Source: JADFRG01 sp048054495
GTDB taxonomy: Bacteria > Chloroflexota > Anaerolineae > Anaerolineales > E44-bin32
Direction of reading: 5' to 3'
NCBI GenBank assembly: GCA_048054495.1
Contig: JBGMQN010000113.1
Location: 1 to 64,000, forward strand
DNA length: 64,000 bases
In this document: positions 50,968 to 60,406 of the stretch, piece by piece
How positions within the stretch are numbered: position 1 is the stretch's first letter
How the letters are laid out: every line of letters starts with the position of its first letter
Notes under the pieces: model-generated
Seen by the model: the letters and a program-made list of their open reading frames with translations, nothing else
Told to the model about the DNA's origin: nothing
Databases searched by the model: none
Program-made: the position numbers and the translations under genes

Positions 50968-53167
50968 TCCATCCGATCACGGGCAAAGATCATCAGCGTG
51001 ATATCGTCGCTTTGAGGCGCATCCCCCACGAATTCGGATACCTCTTGCAGGATCCTGACTTGAAGTTCCTCGGCCGAGAGGTCGAGGCTTTCTTTTGCGA
51101 GTTCCAGCATCGGTCCCGTCGTTAGATACTTACCATTCCCGTCGTGGGCCTCCGGTATCCCATCGGTGTAGAGCAGCAGCCGATCGCCGGGCTGGAGCTG
51201 CACGAAGGCCTTTTCCCAGGTCGCGCCTTCCTGTACCCCTATCGGGATGCCGGTTCGAATGAGCTCCTGAATGATGGCTTGCTTCCCGGGCCGGACGACA
51301 TAAGGCGGGTTATGTCCGGCATTGCTGTAGGTCAACTGGCCGGAGGCCGGATCCAGCACTCCATAGAAGGCGGTCACAAACAGATTGGAGGTGGTGTCGG
51401 CCAACATCCTCGAGTTGGTAGCGAAGAACACCAAATCCGGATCCGAATTGGCCTCGATGGCATAGGTTCTTATTAGCGTCCTGCTCAGGGCCATGTAAAG
51501 CGCGGCACCCACCCCCTTATCGACAACGTCTGCGATCACCACGCCTAACCTTCCCTCTGGCAGCGGTATCAAGTCAAAGAAATCCCCCGAAGTCTCCCCG
51601 GCAGGGTTCAGGGTCACTGAAATTCGCCACCCTGGGACAGGCGGAATCTCAAACGGAATCAGGCTCGATTGGATCTCTCCCGCAANNNNNNNNNNNNNNN
51701 NNNNNNNNNNNNNNNNNNNNNNNNNNNNNNNNNNNNNNNNNNNNNNNNNNNNNNNNNNNNNNNNNNNNNNNNNNNNNNNNNNNNNCCTGGGACAGGCGGA
51801 ATCTCAAACGGAATCAGGCTCGATTGGATCTCTCCCGCAAGCTTAAGCTCCTGCGAAACTCGCTGAAGGCGAATATCCGTCGCATAGGCCTGAGATTGAT
51901 TGAAGGCCGAGGCAATCAAGGCCGCCAGGGATTGAGCAACGGGCATCAGGCGTTCAACCGAGGCACGGTCCCACGGCTGGAGACTGTGAAGCAAGAAGTA
52001 GATGGCGCCGATGGGTTGGGAATGTTCAAGCACCGGTGAGATCAATATCGGGTTCTCTTGTTGGCGATCGTCGTCCCATGGAAGTCGCTCGCCGGGAAGG
52101 AAGCAATAGCTCTCCGACTGGCCTGCCAGCCAGGGCCAGATCCGATCCAGTTCCGGATTCCAATCTTCTGGCTGCCTGAAAAGCACTTGATCCGGAAAGC
52201 GCCAGATGATCAGATTTCCGGAGGGGAACATATTGGGAAGGTGCTCGGCCAGCAGCCGGGGCAGGCGGGGCTCGTCGGGAGTGGAGGTGATGATATCGTG
52301 GCCCAGGCCTTCCAGCTCGACCAAGGCATCGGACTGCTGGCGACTGAACTCGGCGGCCAGACTCCAGCGGCGTGCCAGAATCGCCACGAGCAGCAAGCCT
52401 GCGGAGAAGAAGAGATAGGCTGGGAGGCCGTTTTCCACGTAGATGCCCGAAGCCAGGACCCCAAACGGACTGGCCAAATGTGGAACCGCCATGGCCAGCA
52501 GAAAGAGTGAAGCCAGCGACCTGGCTTCGGAAATGCCATGTTGGATCCAGGCGTGATAGCCGAGATAGGGTGCGCCCAGCAAGATCTGAACGACGAAGTT
52601 GACAACCACTGCCGCCAGCGCCAGCAGGATGGCCTGGGGTCCGAGGCCGGAGATCGGGATCGTGCCACCCCATGCAGAGTAGAGGGCTAGCGAGATGAGG
52701 GGTGCGACTGTGGCGCTGGAAAGGTCCATGGCGCCCTGACGAAGCAACCTCCATCGAGTAGCCGTTCCAACCGCGCGATCCCAATGGACCAGAAACTGAA
52801 AAATTGTCTGCAACACCGGGATCCAGAGCACCACCGGACCGATGATGAACCACCCTGAGACAACGATCACGATCGCCAGCGATCCTTCGGAACTCCCGAA
52901 TCGTGTCGATTCAATGCGCGTAACAATGAAGTATTTGAGGCGATCCAGCAGCGTGGCGAGCGCCCCGATGAACAGCAAGAGGGGCAGGTTGGAGCGGATC
53001 GCCTCCAGGCTGGTGAGGCTGGCGAGCCAGATGATTCCCAGGAGCGCGAGCGGCGCAATGAATAGAAATGCGACGACCTCGCCAACGCCCAGCGCCTGTC
53101 GACCGGCGGGCATTTCTGAAAGGGCCGGCCAAAACCGACCGGCGACGCGCGCGAGGCGATTCTGCAT
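50964..53167 (-). CDS. membrane-anchored RsbU/SpoIIE-type PP2C phosphatase (interrupted by an artefactual gap)
   Basis: After removing the 155-nt artefact (100 N plus one 55-nt copy) a single 682-residue protein is read on the minus strand. Residues ~25-255 hold about seven hydrophobic helices, ~270-430 a GAF-like domain (LPRLLAEHLPNMFPSGNLII), then a coiled linker ending ELKLAGEIQSSLIP, and a PP2C/SpoIIE domain with NPAGETSGDFFD (metal Asp), VIADVVDKGVGAALYM and SDDITLMIF. It should remove phosphate from the STAS protein encoded opposite it, switching the sigma or target partner. Without the correction it appears as two broken genes. Confidence 0.9.
51631..51685. repeat. left copy of 55-nt duplicated contig end
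   Basis: Identical over 55 bases to 51786-51840. Same length as the duplication around the gap at 8691, so it is an assembly overlap. Confidence 0.95.
51686..51785. other. assembly gap of 100 N (spurious)
   Basis: Placeholder inside the PP2C phosphatase gene. Collapsing it with one of the 55-nt copies restores the frame exactly (2204 minus 155 is divisible by 3). Confidence 0.95.
51786..51840. repeat. right copy of 55-nt duplicated contig end
   Basis: Second copy of 51631-51685; see that entry. Confidence 0.95.
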
Positions 53168-53270
53168 GACGTTGTGCCTTTTCGATGGGACCTGAGGTGG
53201 TGAGGGATTCTATCATTGGGGCCTGAGGACCGTCGAATTGGCTCGTGACCAGCGTCCCATATTGGCACTT

Positions 53271-53299
53271 ATGACAAGTAATCACCCGAGATGTATAAT
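53271..53299 (+). promoter_or_regulatory. promoter of the Xer-like gene
   Basis: ATGACA (five of six bases of the -35 consensus) and TATAAT lie 17 nt apart. The ATG is 27 nt downstream. Confidence 0.7.
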
Positions 53300-53325
53300 A
53301 GGCGAGCTTTGCGAGCAGACCTGCA

Positions 53326-54165
53326 ATGAAAGCCGCGATCGATCGATTCTTGTCATTTTTGAAGCATGAGCGGGGCTGTGCTGAGAACACGCTATTGGCG
53401 TATTCAACGGATGTGCGCCAATTTGAACAGGTGCTTAGCGCCAATGCAGGGTCGCCCGTTAATCCAGAGGAGCTCAAGCCTACGATGGTGGCAAGCTACG
53501 CAAGCTGGCTCGACGATCAGGGCTATCGCCCTTCTACCGTGTCTCGCAAGATGGCTGCCTCTCGCGCGTTCCTGATTTATCTGGAGCAGCAGGAGGGAGT
53601 AATCTCTTCGAGCACCTATGCGGTGCTTCGCCCGCCACCGGCTCCCCGGACACTGCCGCAAACTCTTTCCCGGGAACAAATCAATCGACTGGTTGATGTG
53701 CCGGCCCAAACCGGAACTCCGCGCGGTCTCAGAGATGCTGCCATTCTGGGGTTGCTCTATGTTGGGGGGCTCCGGGCGTCGGAGGCGGTCGAATCCAACT
53801 TGCGGGATGTAGATCTAGCCGCGGGCAGCTTCCTCCGAAGAGGGGTGGATCCCGTGACTTTGAGCCTGGGAATGGCTCTAGACCCTATGCAGGTGTATCT
53901 CAGGATCGGGCGTCCATACTTGATCAAGGATGATAAGGAGCAGGCGCTCTTCTTAAACTTGCGAGGCAAGCGCCTGAGTCGGCAAGGACTTTGGCTGGTT
54001 GTCAAGCGATGGGCGGCCGAGGAGGGCCTCGGATTGGCGATCTCGCCGCATACGCTGCGTCATTCGTTGATTCGCCACCTTCTTGACGACGGCAAGAGCA
54101 AGCGTGATATACAGCATATGCTGGGCTTGAGCAGTCCGAACGCCATTCGGGTAACGACCCGGTGA
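53326..54165 (+). CDS. Xer-like tyrosine recombinase with degenerate active site
   Basis: A 279-residue protein with the SAM-like N-terminal core-binding domain (residues ~1-95) and the catalytic fold (~115-275). Arg in GLRASEAVESN and HxxR in SPHTLRHS are kept. The second His position reads HMLGLSSPNA (LGL where LGH is usual), and the final motif is IRVTTR, with Thr where the nucleophilic Tyr should be. It therefore probably cannot cut DNA, though it may still bind it. It ends within a GTGA overlap with the following phosphorylase gene. Confidence 0.85.
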   Translation: MKAAIDRFLSFLKHERGCAENTLLAYSTDVRQFEQVLSANAGSPVNPEELKPTMVASYASWLDDQGYRPSTVSRKMAASRAFLIYLEQQEGVISSSTYAVLRPPPAPRTLPQTLSREQINRLVDVPAQTGTPRGLRDAAILGLLYVGGLRASEAVESNLRDVDLAAGSFLRRGVDPVTLSLGMALDPMQVYLRIGRPYLIKDDKEQALFLNLRGKRLSRQGLWLVVKRWAAEEGLGLAISPHTLRHSLIRHLLDDGKSKRDIQHMLGLSSPNAIRVTTR

Positions 54166-55010
54166 GCGGCACAGGCTCGGATTTCGTCACTATGCAAGAG
54201 ATCGATTCCATCGTCAAAGGCATTCGGGCAAAGATTGATGAGCAACCCCGGGTGGGGCTTGTGCTCGGATCTGGATTGGGGGGTGTCGTTGAAGCGATCG
54301 ATTCGCCATTTGAAATTCCTACAGAGACGCTAAGCGGATGGCCAGAGTCAACCGTTGAAGGGCACGCCGGGAAACTCGTTATCGGTAAATTGGAGGGCCA
54401 ATCAGTATGTGTCGTTCAAGGCAGAGTGCACTTCTACGAAGGACACTCGATGTCACGCGTGGCGGTTCCCGTCCGCGTCCTCCAGCGGCTCGGCGCCCGC
54501 GTTCTGATCGTGACCAACGCAGCAGGCGGCGTGAATCAAAGCTTTGAGCCGGGGGATGTGATGCTGATAACCGACCAGATTAATTTTCCGGCAATGGCGG
54601 GACACTCGCCTCTGCTCGGACCTAATCTGGATCAACTCGGGCCGCGATTTCCGGATATGAGCCAGGCCTATGATCGGGAACTTCAGGAGATAGCCCGGGA
54701 GGTAGCGGTCGAATCGGGAATTGAGCTCCGAGAAGGCGTTTACTTCTGCCTGGCCGGCCCCGCTTTCGAAACCCCTGCTGAGCTGCGGTTTCTTCAAGCC
54801 AATGGGGCGGATGCCGTGGGGATGTCTACTGCGCCTGAGGTGACTGTGGCAAGGCACGGAGGAATGCGAGTACTTGGATTTTCGGGTATAAGCAACAAGA
54901 CAAGCTTGAATGGTGATCGAGCCGCCTCCCATGAAGAGGTACTTGAAGCGGGCAGCACTATCGCCCCAAAGCTGGTGCGGCTTATCAAGGGTGTAATTGC
55001 CAGGCTCTAG
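54162..55010 (+). CDS. purine nucleoside phosphorylase (class I, trimeric)
   Basis: A 282-residue NP-I family enzyme that splits purine nucleosides with phosphate. VLGSGLGGVVEAI, VVQGRVHFYEGHSMSRV with the phosphate-binding Arg-His, TNAAGGVNQSFEPGDVMLI and AVGMSTAPEV are all present. The start is GTG at 54162, overlapping the recombinase stop, or the ATG at 54192. Confidence 0.94.
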   Translation: MSGTGSDFVTMQEIDSIVKGIRAKIDEQPRVGLVLGSGLGGVVEAIDSPFEIPTETLSGWPESTVEGHAGKLVIGKLEGQSVCVVQGRVHFYEGHSMSRVAVPVRVLQRLGARVLIVTNAAGGVNQSFEPGDVMLITDQINFPAMAGHSPLLGPNLDQLGPRFPDMSQAYDRELQEIAREVAVESGIELREGVYFCLAGPAFETPAELRFLQANGADAVGMSTAPEVTVARHGGMRVLGFSGISNKTSLNGDRAASHEEVLEAGSTIAPKLVRLIKGVIARL

Positions 55011-55015
55011 GCTAG

Positions 55016-55678
55016 ATGGAAGAGGCTCTCCTTCTCATATCATCCCTCCAGGGATGGACCTATGTTCTTTTGCTGTTGGCCGGCCTCGTCTACCTACGGC
55101 TTGCACTTAAGTGGCAAGGCGAAGTTCGTAATTCACAATTCGGACTGGAGCGGGAAAGGGCAGGCAGCAAGCGTTCACGCGCGGCGGGCATGTTGGTCTT
55201 GATCCTGGCCGCTGCAGCAGCCACATTTGTGGTCTCAACTTTCTTGGTGCCTCAGCTACCTGCTACCCCCCAGCCAACTGCAATCCCCACGATATCGCTG
55301 CTCGAGCCGGAAGCGATTCGGGGCTCGACTTCAGTTCCGCAACTCGCCCCCAATGAGGCGGGGTGCCTGAATGAAAGTGCAACCATCACTTCGCCAACCT
55401 CCGGAGAGGAGGTGCGGAGCCTGGTGGAAGTGGTCGGCAGCGCCGACATCCCCAACTTTGCCTTCTACAAGATTGAGATCAGACCGAGCCAACCTAACTC
55501 GGTCTGGCAGGTCATTACTGCGGGGACGGAGATCCTATCGGAAGATGTGCTTGGAACATGGGATACAAGCCTTGTTGAGAACGGGGTGTACTTGCTACAG
55601 TTGGTCGTCACGGATACTGCCGGGAATGCACCTCTTCCATGCACCATCGAGATCGTGGTGCTCCCGGAGGCTGGATAG
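55016..55678 (+). CDS. membrane protein with extracellular Ig-like domain, function unknown
   Basis: A 220-residue protein with two helices (residues ~13-30 and ~58-80), a Pro/Thr linker and a C-terminal beta-sandwich-like domain (ITSPTSGEEVRSLVEVVGSA ... NAPLPCTIEIVVLP), with a Cys pair that may form a disulfide. It follows the phosphorylase after 5 nt. Family not recognised. Confidence 0.75.
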   Translation: MEEALLLISSLQGWTYVLLLLAGLVYLRLALKWQGEVRNSQFGLERERAGSKRSRAAGMLVLILAAAAATFVVSTFLVPQLPATPQPTAIPTISLLEPEAIRGSTSVPQLAPNEAGCLNESATITSPTSGEEVRSLVEVVGSADIPNFAFYKIEIRPSQPNSVWQVITAGTEILSEDVLGTWDTSLVENGVYLLQLVVTDTAGNAPLPCTIEIVVLPEAG

Positions 55679-55683
55679 GAAAC

Positions 55684-56214
55684 ATGGAGATTCGACGCGC
55701 AGTCTCAACGGATATCACGTCCCTCATGGGCATGAACCATAGTTATCAGACGGATCATGTCTGGCAAATGGCCTTGAGCCATTCCCAATCCGAGAGCTCC
55801 ATAAGATTTCGTGAGGTTCGACTCCCTCGCCTCATGCGAGTTGAATATCCGCGGGACCCCAGCAGGTTGGCCGACGAATGGACGAACTCCTCCGAAATTC
55901 TTGTAGCGGTCACCGAGCAAGCTTACCTGGGGTACCTGATCATCGAATCTGGAGCCGCGCCTGAAACGGGATGGGTTACCGATCTCGTCACGGACGCTCC
56001 CTACAGGCGGGAAGGCGTCGCAACGAAGCTGCTAGCCTCCGCCAGGCGATGGTGCCGAGAGCAAGGGCTCTCCCGTCTGACCCTCGAAATGCAGAGTAAG
56101 AACTACCCTTCGCTGAGCCTGGCTCGAAAGCTAGGATTTGTTCTTTCTGGATATCATGACAAGTACTTTCCAGACGAGGAAATTGCGTTGTTCTTCACGC
56201 TAAACCTGAGGTAA
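55684..56214 (+). CDS. GNAT-family N-acetyltransferase
   Basis: A 176-residue protein with the GNAT fold. It has the start MEIRRAVSTDITSLMGM, the acetyl-CoA motif TDAPYRREGVATKLLASA (the R-x-x-G-x-A type) and the C-terminal LARKLGFVLSGYHDKYF. Acceptor unknown. The ATG at 55684 follows the previous stop by 5 nt. Confidence 0.9.
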   Translation: MEIRRAVSTDITSLMGMNHSYQTDHVWQMALSHSQSESSIRFREVRLPRLMRVEYPRDPSRLADEWTNSSEILVAVTEQAYLGYLIIESGAAPETGWVTDLVTDAPYRREGVATKLLASARRWCREQGLSRLTLEMQSKNYPSLSLARKLGFVLSGYHDKYFPDEEIALFFTLNLR

Positions 56215-56242
56215 GACCATCTTCCAGGCTATAAATGCGGGC

Positions 56243-58132
56243 TTGCCCGTCATCGTGCAAATCCTAAACGCCGGTAATGCCATCACGGCCTTCTCGCTCC
56301 TCTTTTACGCACTGACATTTAACCTGCGTGAGCGGTCGGCCAGAATTCTGGCGCTCTTGCTGGGATGCTTGGCGATCGTGTACGTGGCGGATGTTCTGGC
56401 TGGGACCGCGGTGCTTGAGGCAGAGAAGATACTCTGGCTGCGCGTTCAGTGGCTCGGAATCAGCTTTGTGCCGGCTGCATACATGCATCTCTCCGACGCG
56501 CTCCTGGCGGCTACCGGGCGACCGTCGCGTGGGAGGCGGCGCTGGGTGATCCGTGCCGGGTACCTATTAAGCTTCGTTTCTTTCGTGTTGGCGGCGTTGA
56601 CCCCGCTGCTGATCGGCGATCTTGCGCATGTCGGTCCTATTGCATATCTCACGGCAGGCCCGCTCTTTCTGGTGTTTGCGGTGTTCTACATTGTTAGCCT
56701 TTCCTTCACCGGTGTGAACCTGTGGCGCGCGTACCATCGCTGCCTCACGAAGGTCAGCAGGCGCAGAATGCGCTACCTCATGTTCGGAGCGCTCGCTCCA
56801 TTCCTTGGAACTTTCCCCTTCTTGACCGCTACTGGCGGGCTGGTTCCGCAGGCTCCGACTCTGACCTGGAGCCTGCTAATAGGAGTAAACCTCCTGGTGG
56901 CGGTGCAAATGGTCCTGATGTCGTATGCGGTGGCCTATTTTGGAGTGAGTTTCCCGGATCGTGTCGTCAAATCCCGATTATTCCAGTGGATCTTGCGAGG
57001 TCCGGTCGTTGCATCTGCTACCCTAGCGATCACGGTGCTGGTGAACCGGGTTGGAATGGTGCTCGGATTGGAAAACAGTCGGGCCGTTCCATTTGCCATG
57101 GTGGCCACGATCCTGGCTCTGCAATTCCTGATTACGCTCGTGCGTCCGACCGTCGAGCGTTGGCTGTTTTACGGCCAGGATCGTCACGATGTCGAGCGCC
57201 TACACCTGCTGGAAGAACGGCTGCTCACATCGGGGGACCTTCGTCAGTACCTGGAGTCCATTCTCAATGCAGCTTGCGATCTCACCTCCGCCCCTTCAGG
57301 ATTTGTGGCGGTAGTCGGCGACGGGAGCGTTGAGCTCGCAGTATCGGTGGGGCAGGAGGATGCCTTGGAGGGCGAGCTCCCTCCAATTCTGCTGCCGGAA
57401 GACCAGGTTGAAATTGAAAACCTCGGTTCAGTATTCCGCTGGGACGCGTACTGGCTGACACCACTGCATGCGCCGGATTCGGAGCAGGTGGAGGGGATCC
57501 TCGGATTGCGCACGGATGTGCATCCCAGGGATTTGGAGCCGGAAGAGATTGAAAGTTTAAGCCTGCTGAGAGAGCGGGCGACGGTAGCGCTGACCAACCG
57601 CGCCCTCCAGAGGGATGTCTTCTCCGCGGTGGATCGGCTGGTGCCATTGGTCGAAGAAATCCAGCGCATGCGCTCCGCGGCCCGCTATGGGAGCCTGCAG
57701 TCACTGGCCTTGCCTCTCGAGGAAGTTGCCGGAGACGCTGGATTGGCGGATCTAGTTAAGGAGGCGCTTGGACATTATTGGGGCGGTCCAAGGTTGACCG
57801 AGAGTCCGCTGCTGGGCCTGCGCGTTGTGCGAGATGCGATGCAAGATCACGACGGAAACGCGGTCAACGCGCTCAGGAGTATCTTGTTGAGGGGTATTGA
57901 CCATGTGCGGCCTGAAGGAGAGCGTCGGTTTACGGGGGAATGGATGCTCTACAACATCCTGGAAATGAAGTTCCTGCAGGGACGCAAAGTGCGCGATGTG
58001 GCCATGCGGCTGGCGATGTCGGAGGCCGATCTCTACCGGAAGCAAAAAGTCGCCATAGAGTCGGTCGCCAGGGCAATGGTGGAGATGGAGAGGGAGGCCA
58101 CCATGTCCGCCCAAATCGAAGCCGGCTCCTAG
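56243..58132 (+). CDS. 7TM-GAF sensor-like protein without kinase domain
   Basis: About 629 residues. Residues ~1-285 hold eight or so hydrophobic helices of the histidine-kinase N-terminal 7TM type. A GAF-like domain follows (~330-440), then a helical region and a C-terminal helix-turn-helix-like segment (VRDVAMRLAMSEADLYRKQK) near residue 595. No H-box, N-box or phosphatase domain is present, so output is unclear. Start is a TTG at 56243. Possibly a receptor that signals through protein contact or DNA. Confidence 0.8.
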   Translation: MPVIVQILNAGNAITAFSLLFYALTFNLRERSARILALLLGCLAIVYVADVLAGTAVLEAEKILWLRVQWLGISFVPAAYMHLSDALLAATGRPSRGRRRWVIRAGYLLSFVSFVLAALTPLLIGDLAHVGPIAYLTAGPLFLVFAVFYIVSLSFTGVNLWRAYHRCLTKVSRRRMRYLMFGALAPFLGTFPFLTATGGLVPQAPTLTWSLLIGVNLLVAVQMVLMSYAVAYFGVSFPDRVVKSRLFQWILRGPVVASATLAITVLVNRVGMVLGLENSRAVPFAMVATILALQFLITLVRPTVERWLFYGQDRHDVERLHLLEERLLTSGDLRQYLESILNAACDLTSAPSGFVAVVGDGSVELAVSVGQEDALEGELPPILLPEDQVEIENLGSVFRWDAYWLTPLHAPDSEQVEGILGLRTDVHPRDLEPEEIESLSLLRERATVALTNRALQRDVFSAVDRLVPLVEEIQRMRSAARYGSLQSLALPLEEVAGDAGLADLVKEALGHYWGGPRLTESPLLGLRVVRDAMQDHDGNAVNALRSILLRGIDHVRPEGERRFTGEWMLYNILEMKFLQGRKVRDVAMRLAMSEADLYRKQKVAIESVARAMVEMEREATMSAQIEAGS

Positions 58133-58330
58133 CTCCGTTGAGTGGTATCCCAAATCCAACAAAAAGCCCCCGCCCATCGAAGTGTTAGGCAGCAAGGAGT
58201 TCGCATCCCTGGGGGAATCCCCGCCACCGCCCGACCGCGGCCGGAAGGATAGCATCCTACGTCCGAGCCCTCATGGGGCGCCCGGCTTGCGTTTTTCCGC
58301 CTGCAAGGCCAAACTTTGGCCTCAAATCCT

Positions 58331-60346
58331 ATGCGAATTGCACGCAATTGGAGCCGAGACCTTTCCGGCATACTCCTAATCACCCTCGGAGCGATCACTT
58401 TGCTTGGCCTGGCCGGGCTCACAAACGGTGGGTTGGTAGATCCATGGATCGGCCTGCTCGAAAGCTGGTTGGGGTGGGGCGCCATAGTGATTCCGCTGAC
58501 CGCATTGGCCGCGGGCATAGTGGTTCTGGCACCACGTACGCGGGGTTTCAGGTGGAGCAGCATCCTTGCGCTTGAGCTGCTGCTCTTTGCCACACTTGGC
58601 CTGCTGAGCGGGCTGCTGGCCGACGGTCTGCCAGAAGCTGAGATCGGCGAGGGTGGGGGGATCGTAGGATGGTCCATTGCTCGGGCGCTCGGCAGCGCGT
58701 TCGGACGATTCGGCCGCCTGATTGTCCTGCTCCTGCTGGCCGCAGCTAGCGTGTACTGGGTCGTGCGCCGCAGAGCTCAAGACGTGGCAAAAACGATTCA
58801 GCCCTCGGAAGCACCAAAGGAATCTCCACAAGCCCTGCCTCAACAGTATCCCAAGAGGTTCAAGATCACAGATACCTCATCCACGCCAGATCTTCGACCC
58901 AAAACAAGACACCCTGACCTTCCCGCCATGGAGATCCTGGAAAAGGGAAGTACGCACCGCGTCACGGCGCGTGAGATCAATCGCGCGGCAGGCATTATCG
59001 AGAAGACGCTGAACGAATTTGGTCTGCCGGCCAAGGTCGTGGACTATCGTTCTGGGCCTTCGGTGACTCAATTTGCTGTGGAACCCGGGTATATCGAACA
59101 TACTTCTCCCAGTGGTGTGGTTTCGCGGAATAAAGTTCGCGTTTCGCAGATCTCGGGCCTGGCAAAAGATCTGGCACTTGCTCTCTCTGCCTCCGCCATT
59201 CGCATCGAGGCGCCGGTTCCCGGCAAGGCCTATGTTGGAATCGAAGTTCCAAACCAGAAGGCGGCGCTGGTGGCCATCCGCCCAATTCTGGAATCCGCGA
59301 GTTTTCAGAATGAACGATCGCGCCTCGCGATTGCGCTAGGCCGCGACGTCGCGGGCACGCCGGTAGTAGCCGACCTGGCATCCATGCCACACTTGCTGAT
59401 TGCTGGGACCACGGGCTCGGGCAAGTCAGTTTGCATCACCTCCATTGCCACGTGCCTGGCAATGAACAACAGCCCCGATGAGCTGCAATTCGTGATGATC
59501 GACCCCAAACGCGTGGAGCTGCTCCGGTTCAATGGACTGCCGCATCTGATGGGGAAGGTGGAGACGGACCTGAACCGCATCGCAGGAGTCCTGCGATGGT
59601 GCACGGTGGAGATGGATCGTCGCTTCAAGCTGCTGGAACAGGAAGCCGCCAAGGACATCACGGCCTACAATCGAAAGGTGGCGCGGCGCAAGAAGCCCTC
59701 GATCCTGCCAAGATTGGTGGTCATGATTGATGAGCTCTCCGATTTGATGATGCTTGCCCCGGATCAAACGGAGGGCGCGCTGGTTCGCCTGGCACAGATG
59801 GCAAGGGCCACCGGCATCCACCTTGTCGTGGCCACCCAGCGCCCGAGCACTGACGTCGTCACGGGTCTGATCAAGGCAAACTTCCCGGCCAGAATCGCCT
59901 TCGCTGTGGCTTCAGCCGTGGATTCACGGGTGATACTCGATGGGTCAGGCGCCGAATCTCTGCTGGGCCGCGGAGACATGCTGTACCTTGCACCCGATGC
60001 CGCGGGACCGGTGCGGCTGCAGGGCGCGTACACCAGCGATAAGGAGCTCGAAAAGCTCATCCGGACTTGGCGGGGGCAGGTCATACCCTCCGCTTCAGTT
60101 CCGCCTTGGCAGGATTACCTGGTGCGTCAGGAAGCGACGTCTGAACAAGACGCGGAACTCGACTCGGCCATCGAACTCGTTCGCCAGACGGGCAAGGCAA
60201 GCGCCTCCTTGCTGCAGCGAAGACTGCACGTTGGGTACCCGCGGGCGGCCCGACTTATGGATGAGCTCGAGGAGCTGGGAGTCGTGGGCCGTGCCCAAAG
60301 CGGGGGCCGGGCGAGAGAAGTACTGATTAAGGACCCCGAAGAGTAG
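58331..60346 (+). CDS. ftsK: DNA translocase FtsK/SpoIIIE
   Basis: A 671-residue translocase. The N-terminal four helices (residues ~15-150) anchor it to the division site. The linker is short. The motor has GTTGSGKSVCITSI (Walker A), LVVMIDELSDLMM (Walker B), and VVATQRPSTDVVTG. The C-terminal ~65 residues are the gamma winged helix (SASLLQRRLHVGYPRAARLM) that reads KOPS. It clears chromosome ends from the septum. The ATG at 58331 is preferred over an upstream TTG. Confidence 0.95.
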   Translation: MRIARNWSRDLSGILLITLGAITLLGLAGLTNGGLVDPWIGLLESWLGWGAIVIPLTALAAGIVVLAPRTRGFRWSSILALELLLFATLGLLSGLLADGLPEAEIGEGGGIVGWSIARALGSAFGRFGRLIVLLLLAAASVYWVVRRRAQDVAKTIQPSEAPKESPQALPQQYPKRFKITDTSSTPDLRPKTRHPDLPAMEILEKGSTHRVTAREINRAAGIIEKTLNEFGLPAKVVDYRSGPSVTQFAVEPGYIEHTSPSGVVSRNKVRVSQISGLAKDLALALSASAIRIEAPVPGKAYVGIEVPNQKAALVAIRPILESASFQNERSRLAIALGRDVAGTPVVADLASMPHLLIAGTTGSGKSVCITSIATCLAMNNSPDELQFVMIDPKRVELLRFNGLPHLMGKVETDLNRIAGVLRWCTVEMDRRFKLLEQEAAKDITAYNRKVARRKKPSILPRLVVMIDELSDLMMLAPDQTEGALVRLAQMARATGIHLVVATQRPSTDVVTGLIKANFPARIAFAVASAVDSRVILDGSGAESLLGRGDMLYLAPDAAGPVRLQGAYTSDKELEKLIRTWRGQVIPSASVPPWQDYLVRQEATSEQDAELDSAIELVRQTGKASASLLQRRLHVGYPRAARLMDELEELGVVGRAQSGGRAREVLIKDPEE

Positions 60347-60406
60347 ACTCGCTTCGCGTACTCATTGCCTCCAGCGGGTACAATTCACGTTCCGAAGGAC
60401 GGAGCC

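Noticed and set aside
53326..54165. Xer-like gene as an integrase marking a prophage or integrative element
   Set aside because: It lacks the catalytic Tyr, is coupled to a housekeeping gene, and no phage genes or tRNA target lie next to it.
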